Source of the DNA: Vicinamibacterales bacterium
GTDB lineage: Bacteria > Acidobacteriota > Vicinamibacteria > Vicinamibacterales > 2-12-FULL-66-21
Length of the DNA stretch: 64,000 nt
NCBI GenBank assembly: GCA_036496585.1
Contig: DASXLB010000080.1
Span: 28,858-92,857, forward strand
Direction of reading: 5' to 3'
A program made the position numbers and the translations under genes. Below the pieces are notes generated by a model. It saw only the letters and a program-made list of their open reading frames with translations. It was not told where the DNA came from and searched no databases. This document shows positions 9,704 to 18,631 of this stretch, one piece after another. How positions within the stretch are numbered: the first letter of the stretch is position 1; every line of letters starts with the position of its first letter.

Positions 9704-12700
9704 CGCCGCGTACGGAGCTGACCGCGGCACTTGGCCTGGTCCGGCGGCGCTGGTTCCGACTCTCTGCGCTGAACGCGGCGGCTCAGGCGATGTTCGCGAT
9801 CGCGGTCATTGCGACGGCGGCCTGGGCACTTGGTCGAGAGGATCGCGTCGGCGACGAGGCGGCCCTCGCGCTCGGCGTCCTTGCCGCGGCGGCGGCGCTG
9901 GGCGCGGTCGCGGTCTGCACCTGGCGGCTGCGCCGGCGCCCCGACGACGCTTCGGTGGCGCGATTCGTCGAGGAGCGGTTCCCGGAATGCGGCGACGCGA
10001 TCGTGACCGCGGTCGATCTGGCCGGGCGCTCGGCCGACGCCGGCGACTTCGCGCCGCTCGTCGCCGCCGGTGCGGCGCACCGTCTTCGCACGCTCGATCT
10101 CGACGCCGTCGTCGATTCGCGGGCCATCGGCGTGGCCGCGCTTCGGGCCGCAGGAGCGGCGGTGGTGTGCGCGGCGGCGCTCGCCATCGCGGCGCCGTAC
10201 CTCCAGCGGCTCGCCGACATCGCCTACGTGCGGCTGTCCCCTGGCGCGGTCGTCCTGACCGTGACGCCGGGCGACCTCCGCGTGGCCGCCGGCAAGCCCG
10301 CCATCATCACCGCGGCGGTGCGCGTGCGCGCGCGGTCCCTGGCGCACGTCTCGCCGCAGATCACGCTCGACGCCGGCGGAGAGACGATCACGCTGCCGAT
10401 GGAGCGTGCCGGAGGCGGCTATCAGCTCAGGGTCCCGAGCGTGGACCGGTCGTTTCACTACCGCGTCTCGGCCGGTCCGGCGGTGTCGCGTGCCTACAGC
10501 GTGACGGCACTGCACGCCGCACACGTCGAGCGCATCGATCTGCAGTACGACTTCCCCGCGTTCACCAGTCTGCCGCCCCGGTTCGAACGCGACGGCGGCG
10601 ACGTCTACGCGCCCGCCGGCACCCGTGTGCGCGTCCTCGTCCACACCGACAAGCCGGTGCGCACCGGCGCGCTGGCGTTCTCGCAGGGACGAGGGCCAGC
10701 GACGCTCGGCCGGCTCGAGGATCGCACGATGGTGGCCTCGATCACGGTGGCGGAGGAAGGCGCCTACCGCGTCGGATTGATCGACGCCGACGGGCTGGCC
10801 TCGGAGAGCGTCGAGTACTTCGTTCGCGTCATCGACGACCGTCCGCCCGACGTCCACATCCTGCGCCCAGGCAACGACGAAGGGGTCACGTCCCTGCAGG
10901 AGGTGCCGATTGAAGCGGGCGCCGACGACGACTTCGGGATCGCCAGGATGGAGCTCGTCTACTCGGTTGCGGGCGGCACCGAACAGGTGGTGCCGTTCAC
11001 GGCGGTGTCAGGTGGGCCGCTTGCCCGGGTCGGCTCCCGCACGCTCGCGGTCGAGGACCTGAAGGTGAAACCGGGAGACGTCATTGCGTATTACGCCCGC
11101 GCCTGGGATGTGCCGCGGGCCAAGCCGTCGACCATGGCCACGAGCGAGATCTTTTTTCTCGAGGTGCAGCCGTTCAACGAGGAGTACTCGCTGGCGGTGA
11201 GCCAGTCGGCGATGCAGGCCGCGATCGCGACGCAGCTCGAAGGGCTGATCTCCGCTCAGAAGGAAATCATCAGCGCGACCTGGAACCTCGAGCGCCGATC
11301 GGCAGCAGGGCGATCCTCGACCGACGTCAAAGGCGTCGCCGATGCGCAGATCGAGCTGAAGGGACGCGCCGAACGCGCCGCCGGCGCCGAGCAGGAGCGG
11401 CGCCGCATCGCAAAAGCGCCCGGTGCGCTCGCCGCGGGGCGACAGACGCCGCAGCCAGCGGCCGCTTCCGACCCGGTGCGGGCGGCGGTCGAGGCGATGG
11501 GGCACGCCGCCGAACAGTTGCAGGGGCAGCAGACCGCCGGCGCAATGCCGCACGAGATGGCGGCGCTCAACGCACTGCTGCGGGCGCAGTCCGAGATTCG
11601 GGAACACCAGGTGGCGCAGCAGCAGTCTGGCGCGGGCAATCCGTTCGGCAACCGCAACCAGGTGGATCTGTCGAGCCTGTTCGACCGGGAGCTGAAGCGG
11701 CAGCAGAAGAGCAACTACGAGGACAAGGCGCCTGCCGGGAACCAGCAGGAACCCGCTGGCGTCGAAAACGCGCTCGACCGGATCCGCGACCTGGCGCGAC
11801 GCCAGGAAGAGCTGTCGCGGCAGCAGCGCGATCTTGCCAGGGGGGGCACCGACGCAGGCGAGGCGGCTCGGCAGCTCGAAAGGCTGACCCGCGAGCAGGA
11901 AGCGCTGCGGCGGCAGCTCCAGGACGCCGTCAACCAGCAGACTCGCGGCGGCCGGCCGGAGCCGGATCTGGCCGATGCGCTGCAGCAGATGCGCGACGCC
12001 GCGGCCGGAGGGCAGCAGGCGGACGCGTCCGCCGTGGCGGCCCGGGGACAGCAGGCGGCGGAGGCGCTGCGCCGCGCCGAAGCGCAGCTCCAGACCGGCA
12101 CACCGAACGCCCGGAAACGCGCCCTCGGCGATCTGCAGCTCGAATCGCAGCAGGTCGCTGAAGAGCAGCGGCGGATCGCCGGCGAAGCAGGTCGCCTCGA
12201 TCAGGAAGGGGGCGGCGCCGCGGACGCGCGGCGTCGGCTCGCCGGCGACAAGGATCGCCTGGCCGATCGCGTCGACGCATTGCAGGAGTCGGCCGGCCGG
12301 CTGCCGGCGGCCGGGGAGGCGGCGCGCAGTCTCAGCGGCGCCCACTTGGGCCGCCGCATGCGCGAGACCGCGCGCCAGCTGCGCGACGGCCACTCGGCTA
12401 CGAGCGCGCCCGCCGAGCAGCAGATGGCGGAGGCCCTCGATGGTATCGCCCGGCGGCTCGGAGCCGCTGGCGCGGACGGAGCCGGCGGAGAGGCGCAGGG
12501 CGCCACCGCGCAGACTGCCGCGGATCTCGACGAGCTGCGCGACGCGCGCGACCGCATCGCCAGGCTCGAGCGGCAGATGCGCGACCTTCAGCACGAGGGC
12601 GGCCAGCGCTCGGGAGGGTCGGACCGCCGCGGCGGCGCGGGTGACGCCGGCGTCAACGACTTGCAGCGCCGGCTCGATCAGGAACTGTCGCGGACGAGGG

Positions 12701-13014
12701 ATCTACTCGATCGCCTGCCGCGCGCCGATGCGCAGTCGGGCGGCCGAGGGGCGACGCCGGAAGCGCACGAGTGGAGCCACTCCGCGCCGGGAACGGAAGC
12801 GTTCAAGCAGGACTACGGCCGCTGGCAGTCGCTGACGGCGGAGGCAGGCCGCGCGCTCGAGCGCGCCGAGCGGACGACCTCGGCTCGTCTGTCGTCGTCA
12901 CTGGCCCGCGATCGGCTGGCGGCCGGCGGCAGCGAACGCGTCCCGGACGCGTACCGGCGGCAGGTGTCGCGCTATTTCGAGGCGATCGCGGCCGGGTCGG
13001 GAGGCGGCCGGTGA
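9700..13014 (+). CDS. DUF4175-family large membrane protein with Gln-rich coiled coil
   Basis: 1104 residues from the ATG at 9700 (ATGA overlap with the upstream stop; longer in-frame readings run through that gene). Two N-terminal helices (about 27-45 and 52-70) and another near 145-163 are followed by Ig-like/beta-rich extracytoplasmic domains to about residue 480. The second half is dominated by Gln/Glu/Arg/Ala coiled-coil repeats rich in QQ and RRQ. This is the layout of DUF4175 proteins, recurrent members of MoxR/VWA operons in Acidobacteriota, Planctomycetota and Alphaproteobacteria. Function is unknown; a scaffold spanning the envelope is a reasonable guess. Confidence 0.8.
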   Translation: MTPRTELTAALGLVRRRWFRLSALNAAAQAMFAIAVIATAAWALGREDRVGDEAALALGVLAAAAALGAVAVCTWRLRRRPDDASVARFVEERFPECGDAIVTAVDLAGRSADAGDFAPLVAAGAAHRLRTLDLDAVVDSRAIGVAALRAAGAAVVCAAALAIAAPYLQRLADIAYVRLSPGAVVLTVTPGDLRVAAGKPAIITAAVRVRARSLAHVSPQITLDAGGETITLPMERAGGGYQLRVPSVDRSFHYRVSAGPAVSRAYSVTALHAAHVERIDLQYDFPAFTSLPPRFERDGGDVYAPAGTRVRVLVHTDKPVRTGALAFSQGRGPATLGRLEDRTMVASITVAEEGAYRVGLIDADGLASESVEYFVRVIDDRPPDVHILRPGNDEGVTSLQEVPIEAGADDDFGIARMELVYSVAGGTEQVVPFTAVSGGPLARVGSRTLAVEDLKVKPGDVIAYYARAWDVPRAKPSTMATSEIFFLEVQPFNEEYSLAVSQSAMQAAIATQLEGLISAQKEIISATWNLERRSAAGRSSTDVKGVADAQIELKGRAERAAGAEQERRRIAKAPGALAAGRQTPQPAAASDPVRAAVEAMGHAAEQLQGQQTAGAMPHEMAALNALLRAQSEIREHQVAQQQSGAGNPFGNRNQVDLSSLFDRELKRQQKSNYEDKAPAGNQQEPAGVENALDRIRDLARRQEELSRQQRDLARGGTDAGEAARQLERLTREQEALRRQLQDAVNQQTRGGRPEPDLADALQQMRDAAAGGQQADASAVAARGQQAAEALRRAEAQLQTGTPNARKRALGDLQLESQQVAEEQRRIAGEAGRLDQEGGGAADARRRLAGDKDRLADRVDALQESAGRLPAAGEAARSLSGAHLGRRMRETARQLRDGHSATSAPAEQQMAEALDGIARRLGAAGADGAGGEAQGATAQTAADLDELRDARDRIARLERQMRDLQHEGGQRSGGSDRRGGAGDAGVNDLQRRLDQELSRTRDLLDRLPRADAQSGGRGATPEAHEWSHSAPGTEAFKQDYGRWQSLTAEAGRALERAERTTSARLSSSLARDRLAAGGSERVPDAYRRQVSRYFEAIAAGSGGGR

Positions 13015-15221
13015 CCTTCGAGAACCCGCTGCCCTGGTGGGGACTCGTCGCGGTCGTCGCAGCAGCGGCGGGCGTGGCGTCACTCGCCTACCGCAGTGTG
13101 CCGATCGGGCCCCTCCGGCGCCGCGCCCTGTCGGCGCTCCGCTGCGCCACGCTGCTCTGGATTGTCGTCTGCCTGATGCGGCCGGTCGGGCGGCCGTCGG
13201 CGGCGGCGCTTCACGACGCCGTCGTGCCGATCCTGGTGGATACGTCACGCAGCATGGGGATTGCCGACGCGGGCGGCATCCGCCGCATCGATCGCGCGCG
13301 CGACGTCGTCCAGCGCGAAGTGCTGCCTGCGATCGCACCGCGTTTCCAGACCGAGCTGCTTCGCTTCGGCGATCGGATGGCCGCGTCGACGCCGGCAGAT
13401 CTCTCGGCGACCGATCGCCGCACCGCTCTCGCCGACGCCTTGCGCGCCGTGACGGATCGCTACCGCGGGCGCCCCGTCGCCGGCATCGTGCTGGTCAGCG
13501 ACGGTGGCGACAACGGCGTGGCCGACGCGGCCGCGGCGGCGGCCGGCGGGCCGCCGGTGCTGGCGATCGGTGTCGGATCGCCGGCGACCTCCCGGGATCG
13601 CGAACTGGTCAGCGTGACGGCCGCAGAGTCGGTGATGAGCGACGCAACCATCGACGTCACCGCCGAGGCCGTGGCGCACGGCTACGGCGCGGCGCCGATC
13701 GAACTGCGGCTGCTCGAGAACGGGCGGTCCGTCGAACTGCGGAGGGCGACGCCGGCGGCCGATGGCGTACCGGTCAGCGAGACCTTTCGGGTGTCGCCAG
13801 CGCGCGACGTGCCGACCGTCTACACCGTCGAGATTCCCGCGGCCGGCGACGAGTTGGTCGCCGAGAACAACGCGCGAAGCGTGCTCGTTCCCCCGGCCGA
13901 TCGGCCCCGTCGCATCCTGTTCGTGCAGGGGGCGCCCGGCTTCGACCATGCGTTCCTGCGGCGGGCGTGGATCACGGATCGCGCGCTCGAAGTCGATACC
14001 GTGGTCCGCAAGGGACGCGACGACTCCGGCGCGCAGACGTTCTACGTGCAGGCGGATCCATCACGCGCCCAGGCGCTCATCGGCGGCTACCCGGCGACCC
14101 GCGAGGCGCTCTTCGCCTACGACGCGATCGTGCTCTCGAACGTCGATCCGGATCTACTGAGCACCGCGCAGCTGGCGATGACGCGGGCATTCGTCGGGGA
14201 GCGCGGCGGCGGGTTGCTGCTGCTCGGGGCGCGCGCCCTCCAGCACCAGGGGCTTCGCAACACCCCGCTCGAGGAGGTGCTGCCGCTCGAGCTCGGCGAC
14301 AAGAGCGGCGGTGCGCTGCCGCCGGTGGGGGAGCCCGGGCGCGATCGCGTCGCGCTGACACCCGCCGGCCGGGCACACCCGATCATGCAGCTCACCGCCG
14401 CGGCAGGTGAGAACGAGCGGCGGTGGGCGGCGATTCCGGCGCTGGCGTCGGTGTCGGCGCTCGGCGGACCGAGGGCCGGCGCCAGCGTGCTGGCGATCAG
14501 CGGCGGTCCGGGCGGCGTGCCGCGGGCGCTCGTTGCGGTGGAACGCTTCGGCGAAGGCCGATCGATGATCTTCACCGGCGAGGCATCCTGGCGTTGGAAG
14601 ATGAACCTGCCGGCGGGCGACCAGTCCTACGATCGATTCTGGAGGCAGGCGATCCGCTGGCTGGCGCACGCGGCGCCGGATCCAGTGTCGATGACGCTGC
14701 CGGCGGCGTCGGCGCCCAGCGACGGCATTGCCGTCAGCGTCGCGGTCCGAGACCGTGCCTTCGTGACGCGCCCCGACGCCATCGTGGACGTGCGCATGAC
14801 CGCCCCTTCGGGCCGCATCGAGACCGTGCGCGCCGCGCCGCGTCCAGGTGGGACGTTCCTTGCGACCCTGCGCGCGCCGGAACCCGGCGTCTACCGCTTC
14901 GCCGCCGACGCGCGGGAGGGATCGACTGCGCTCGGCGCCTCCCTCGGTACGCTGCTGGTCGGCGGTGTCGACGCCGAGATGGTCGATCCGCGCCTGAACG
15001 AGGAGGCGCTGCGGCGCGTGGCGCGCGCGTCGGGCGGGGCCGTGATCGGGTCCGCGCAGGGCATCGATACCGCCGCGTTGCTCGATCGGCTGCAGGCAGC
15101 GGCGCCCGTTGCGGCGCTTCGCGCCCGGGTGGATCTGTGGCACACCGGCTGGTCGTTCGCGATCCTTGCCGGTCTGCTGGCGCTCGAATGGCTGGCCAGA
15201 CGCGCCGCGGGGCTGCGATGA
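13011..15221 (+). CDS. VWA / glutamine-amidotransferase-like membrane protein
   Basis: 736 residues from a GTG at 13011 overlapping the previous stop (GTGA). Two N-terminal helices (about 9-27 and 43-57) precede a VWA domain with MIDAS DTSRS at 77-81. A GATase-like domain follows (about 390-510, with LLLLGARALQHQG), and a last helix lies near 712-732. It is paralogous in plan to the BatA-like protein two genes upstream and probably pairs with it. No catalytic Cys triad of a true amidotransferase was seen, so the GATase-like fold is likely non-enzymatic. Confidence 0.8.
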   Translation: MTFENPLPWWGLVAVVAAAAGVASLAYRSVPIGPLRRRALSALRCATLLWIVVCLMRPVGRPSAAALHDAVVPILVDTSRSMGIADAGGIRRIDRARDVVQREVLPAIAPRFQTELLRFGDRMAASTPADLSATDRRTALADALRAVTDRYRGRPVAGIVLVSDGGDNGVADAAAAAAGGPPVLAIGVGSPATSRDRELVSVTAAESVMSDATIDVTAEAVAHGYGAAPIELRLLENGRSVELRRATPAADGVPVSETFRVSPARDVPTVYTVEIPAAGDELVAENNARSVLVPPADRPRRILFVQGAPGFDHAFLRRAWITDRALEVDTVVRKGRDDSGAQTFYVQADPSRAQALIGGYPATREALFAYDAIVLSNVDPDLLSTAQLAMTRAFVGERGGGLLLLGARALQHQGLRNTPLEEVLPLELGDKSGGALPPVGEPGRDRVALTPAGRAHPIMQLTAAAGENERRWAAIPALASVSALGGPRAGASVLAISGGPGGVPRALVAVERFGEGRSMIFTGEASWRWKMNLPAGDQSYDRFWRQAIRWLAHAAPDPVSMTLPAASAPSDGIAVSVAVRDRAFVTRPDAIVDVRMTAPSGRIETVRAAPRPGGTFLATLRAPEPGVYRFAADAREGSTALGASLGTLLVGGVDAEMVDPRLNEEALRRVARASGGAVIGSAQGIDTAALLDRLQAAAPVAALRARVDLWHTGWSFAILAGLLALEWLARRAAGLR

Positions 15222-16222
15222 GACACGCCGGGCGGCAGTTCGCGGCGCGATGGTCCCGGTACGCGGGGCTGTGCGTGGCGCTCCTGACCATCGCAGCGCC
15301 TGCGGCCACAGCCGGTGAACGCTACGCGCTGATCGTGACCGGCGCGCATGGTGAAGAGAGCTATGGACCGCAATATGCCGAGTGGCGGCAGGCCGCGTCC
15401 GTCGCGCTCATCGAGCGATTAGGCTTCGACGCGCGCGCGGTGATGACGCTATATGAAGGCGGCGATGCCGACCACGCCTCGACGGCGTCCGGCGTGCGCC
15501 GGGCGATCGGCCGACTGCGGACGCGCGTGAAGTCCGATGATCTGGTGCTGGTTGTTCTCCTTGGCCACGGTTCGTTCGACGGCGCCGAGGCCAAGTTCAA
15601 CCTGGTCGGGCCGGATCTGTCCGCCTCGGAGTGGGCCGCGCTGCTCGAGCCGCTGGCTGGGACGCTCGTGTTCGTCGATGCCAGCGCCGCGAGCTTTCCC
15701 TTCCTCGAGCGACTCGCATCGCCGCGGCGGATCGTCATCAGCGCCACCGATTCGGTGACGCAGCGCTTCGACACGGTCTTCCCGGAATACTTCATCCATG
15801 CGCTCGCCGACCCCGATGCGGATCTCGACAAGAACGGCCGGATCTCGGTCTGGGAGGCATTCAACGCGGCAAGCCTCGGCGTGCGGCGCTACTTTACGCA
15901 GCGCGGCCGCCTGGCGACCGAGCGCGCGCTGATGGACGACAACGGTGACGGTATCGGACGGGAGGCGGGAGGCGAGGGGAACGACGGCGCGGCGGCCGCG
16001 CGCGTCTATCTCGATCTCGATGTTCCGGGTGCGCCGCCCACCGACGAGGCGCTGCTCTTGCTGCTGCAGAAGCGAGCCGCCATCCAGGTCGATCTCGACG
16101 ATCTCAAGGAGCGGCGCCTGCTGCTGACGGCTGCGGACTACCAGTTGGAATTCGAGCGCCTGATCGTCGCCTTCGCGCGCGTCTCGCGCGAGATCCGCGC
16201 CAGACAGGGCGAGGGCAGATGA
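15218..16222 (+). CDS. C13/caspase-fold protein lacking the catalytic Cys, with EF-hand-like loop
   Basis: 334 residues with a signal peptide (cleavage near 32). The core looks like a peptidase C13 (legumain)/caspase fold: YALIVTGAHG at the first strand, the catalytic-His motif LLGHGSFDG with His117, then VFVDASAAS at 152-159 where a Cys is expected but Ala/Ser are found. Residues 202-213 (DLDKNGRISVWE) form a complete 12-residue EF-hand loop, and DDNGDGIG at 240-247 is a second Asp/Asn/Gly cluster. ATGA overlap places it as the last gene of the MoxR/VWA operon. I read it as a pseudo-protease, perhaps Ca2+-responsive; both points are inference. Confidence 0.65.
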   Translation: MRHAGRQFAARWSRYAGLCVALLTIAAPAATAGERYALIVTGAHGEESYGPQYAEWRQAASVALIERLGFDARAVMTLYEGGDADHASTASGVRRAIGRLRTRVKSDDLVLVVLLGHGSFDGAEAKFNLVGPDLSASEWAALLEPLAGTLVFVDASAASFPFLERLASPRRIVISATDSVTQRFDTVFPEYFIHALADPDADLDKNGRISVWEAFNAASLGVRRYFTQRGRLATERALMDDNGDGIGREAGGEGNDGAAAARVYLDLDVPGAPPTDEALLLLLQKRAAIQVDLDDLKERRLLLTAADYQLEFERLIVAFARVSREIRARQGEGR

Positions 16223-16229
16223 GGGCGCG

Positions 16230-16898
16230 TCACGCCACGTAACTGTCGTCGTGCCACGAGTGGCCTCGCCGCCGCAGCACGAACCCGACCGCCGCCCCGA
16301 CCGCAAATCCTCCGACGTGGGCCCAAAAGGCTGTGCCGCCGGCGGCCGCATTCCTCACGCCAAGGGATCCGACGCCGCTCAGCAGCTGCATGAGAAACCA
16401 GAAGCCCAGGAAGACGACCGCCGGAATCTCGACGAGATCGAAGAAGAACAGGAGGAACACCGCGGTGAGCACCCGCGATTGCGGGTAGAGGACGAAGTAC
16501 GCCCCCATCACGGCGGCGATGGCGCCGCTCGCGCCGACCATCGGGATCGCGGAAAACGGGTTGAACAGCACCTGGAGGAGCGCGGCGGCGGCGCCGGCGC
16601 CGAGATAGAACACCAGATGCCCGACATGACCGAGCCGATCCTCGACGTTGTCGCCGAAGATCCACAGGTAGACCATGTTCCAGATGATGTGCATCCAGCC
16701 GGCGTGCAGGAACTGGCTGGTGACGAGCGACGGCCACCAGAACGAGGTCGGCACGACCGCGTACGACGCCATGAACACCCGCAGTTCGGTCGGACCGAGC
16801 GTCACCTCATAGAGAAAGACGAGCGCGTTGAGGACGATGAGGGCGATGGTGACGACCGGCACCGTCCGCGACGGGATGACGTCGCTGACCGGGAACAT
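16230..16898 (-). CDS. rhomboid-family intramembrane serine protease
   Basis: 222 residues with six or seven hydrophobic helices. The catalytic Ser is in GASG (Ser124), the catalytic His in AHVGG (His194), and HAGWMHIIWNMVYLWIFG supplies the conserved His/Asn region before it. It cleaves transmembrane substrates within the membrane. The ATG at 16898 is preceded by TATACT with a 6-bp gap and no Shine-Dalgarno; longer in-frame readings run through the divergent flavoprotein gene. Convergent with the preceding operon, 7 bp apart. Confidence 0.92.
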   Translation of the reverse strand: MFPVSDVIPSRTVPVVTIALIVLNALVFLYEVTLGPTELRVFMASYAVVPTSFWWPSLVTSQFLHAGWMHIIWNMVYLWIFGDNVEDRLGHVGHLVFYLGAGAAAALLQVLFNPFSAIPMVGASGAIAAVMGAYFVLYPQSRVLTAVFLLFFFDLVEIPAVVFLGFWFLMQLLSGVGSLGVRNAAAGGTAFWAHVGGFAVGAAVGFVLRRRGHSWHDDSYVA

Positions 16899-16904
16899 GC
16901 AGCG

Positions 16905-16937
16905 AGTATAAGACGCGCGCCGGCCAGGCGTTAGACT
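16905..16937. promoter_or_regulatory. divergent short-leader promoters (rhomboid / flavoprotein)
   Basis: On the minus strand TATACT (16910-16905) lies 6 bp before the rhomboid ATG. On the plus strand TAGACT (16932-16937) lies 6 bp before the ATG at 16944. No Shine-Dalgarno is present for either gene, and no clear -35 was found. Confidence 0.5.
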
Positions 16938-16943
16938 GTGGAG

Positions 16944-18623
16944 ATGGCCGAGGCGTTGCCCGCCGCAATCACCGTCACCCCGGAACAGGCCGTGCTGATG
17001 TTCCCGGCGCTGACCGCCGCGCAGCTGGCACGGGTGGTCGCGCACGGGCGCCTCCGCCCGCTCGTCGACGGCGACACGCTCGTCGAACCCGGCGTGATGC
17101 CGGCGCAGTTCTTCGTGCTCTGCAGCGGACGCATCCAGATCCTGCGCCAGACGCCGCGCGGCGAGCAGCTCGTCGTCACGCACGGCCCCGGCGCGTTCAC
17201 CGGCGAGGCGAACGGACTGCTCGGCCGTCCGCCGATGACCCGCGTCCGCGTCGTCGAGGCAGGCGAGGCCGTCGAGCTGTCGCGCGCCGAGCTGCTGACG
17301 CTCATCCAGACCGACACTGAGATCGGCGACGTCATGATGCGCGCGTATCTCTACCGCCGCGCCCAGCTGATCGATCAGGGGCTCGGCGACGTCATCGTGC
17401 TGGGATCGGCGCACTGCGCCGGCACGCTCCGCGTCAAGGAGTTCCTGATCCGCAACGGCCATCCGTTCACCTACGTCGACCTCGATCACGACCGCGACGG
17501 TGAGTCGCTGCTCGACCTGTTTCAGGTCTCGAGCGCCGACGTCCCGGTCGTGGTCTGCCGAGGCACCACGATCCTGCGCAAGCCGGGGAATGACGAGATC
17601 GCGGGTTGCCTCGGCTTCAACGCCGGCGTCGATCGCGGCCACGTGCGCGACGTCGTGGTCGTCGGCGGCGGTCCGGCGGGACTGGCGGCGGCGGTGTACG
17701 GCGCCTCCGAGGGGCTCGACGTGCTCGTCGTGGAATCGAACGTGCCGGGAGGGCAGGCCGGTTCGAGCTCCCGCATCGAGAACTATCTCGGCTTCCCGCT
17801 GGGGATCTCGGGGCGCGAGCTGACCGACAACGCCCTCATGCAGGCAAAGAAGTTCGGCGCGGAGGTCCTGGTGGCGAAGGGCGCCGTGTCGCTGCACTGT
17901 GGCGAACGGCCCTACGCGGTGCAGCTGGACGAGGGGGTGCCGATTCCGGCGCGAACCGTCATCCTCGCAACCGGCGCCGAGTACCGGCATCCGCCGATCG
18001 AGAACCTCTCGCGCTTCCAGAACGCCGGCGTCTACTACAGCGCCACGCCGATGGAGGCCCAGCTCTGTGGCGGCGAAGAGGTCGTCGTCGTCGGGGGCGC
18101 CAACTCCGCCGGGCAGGCCGCGGTCTTCCTCTCGGCGGCGGCGCGCCGCGTCCACCTGCTGGTGCGAGGCGCGGGGCTGTCCTCGACGATGTCGCGGTAT
18201 CTCATCCGGCGGATCGACGACAGCACACACATCGAACTCCACGTCCTCACGGAGATCGTGTCGCTGGAGGGAGGGGCGCACCTGGAGCGTGTCGTCTGGC
18301 GCGACCAGCAGACCTCCCGCACCGAGACCCGCGACATCCGGCACGTCTTCATGATGACTGGCGCCGTGCCCAACACCGGCTGGGTACGCGGCTGCCTCGC
18401 GCTCGACGACAAAGGTTTCGTGAAGACCGGAACGGCGTTGAGCGCGGCCGAGCTCGAGGCGGCGCGCTGGCCGCGAACGCGGCTACCCCACGTGCTCGAG
18501 ACCACCCTGCCGGGCGTCTTCGCGGTCGGCGACGTGCGTAGCGGCAGCATGAAGCGCGTGGCCTCCGCCGTCGGAGAGGGCTCGACTGCGATCTCGCTCG
18601 TGCACCAGACGCTCGCCGAGTAG
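16944..18623 (+). CDS. cNMP-binding / glutaredoxin-like / thioredoxin-reductase-like flavoprotein
   Basis: 559 residues. Residues about 12-135 form a cyclic-nucleotide-binding (CAP_ED) domain, about 148-225 a glutaredoxin-like fold (VLGSAHCAGTLRVKEFL), and 235-559 a thioredoxin-reductase-like module with FAD motif GGGPAG (241-246) and a second dinucleotide motif VVVGGANSAGQA. The redox CxxC of true thioredoxin reductase is absent: the equivalent segment reads YYSATPMEA. It therefore cannot be a canonical TrxR and may pass electrons elsewhere or sense redox. I prefer ATG 16944 to GTG 16938 because the -10 hexamer ends at 16937. Confidence 0.8.
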   Translation: MAEALPAAITVTPEQAVLMFPALTAAQLARVVAHGRLRPLVDGDTLVEPGVMPAQFFVLCSGRIQILRQTPRGEQLVVTHGPGAFTGEANGLLGRPPMTRVRVVEAGEAVELSRAELLTLIQTDTEIGDVMMRAYLYRRAQLIDQGLGDVIVLGSAHCAGTLRVKEFLIRNGHPFTYVDLDHDRDGESLLDLFQVSSADVPVVVCRGTTILRKPGNDEIAGCLGFNAGVDRGHVRDVVVVGGGPAGLAAAVYGASEGLDVLVVESNVPGGQAGSSSRIENYLGFPLGISGRELTDNALMQAKKFGAEVLVAKGAVSLHCGERPYAVQLDEGVPIPARTVILATGAEYRHPPIENLSRFQNAGVYYSATPMEAQLCGGEEVVVVGGANSAGQAAVFLSAAARRVHLLVRGAGLSSTMSRYLIRRIDDSTHIELHVLTEIVSLEGGAHLERVVWRDQQTSRTETRDIRHVFMMTGAVPNTGWVRGCLALDDKGFVKTGTALSAAELEAARWPRTRLPHVLETTLPGVFAVGDVRSGSMKRVASAVGEGSTAISLVHQTLAE

Positions 18624-18631
18624 GCGCGCGT

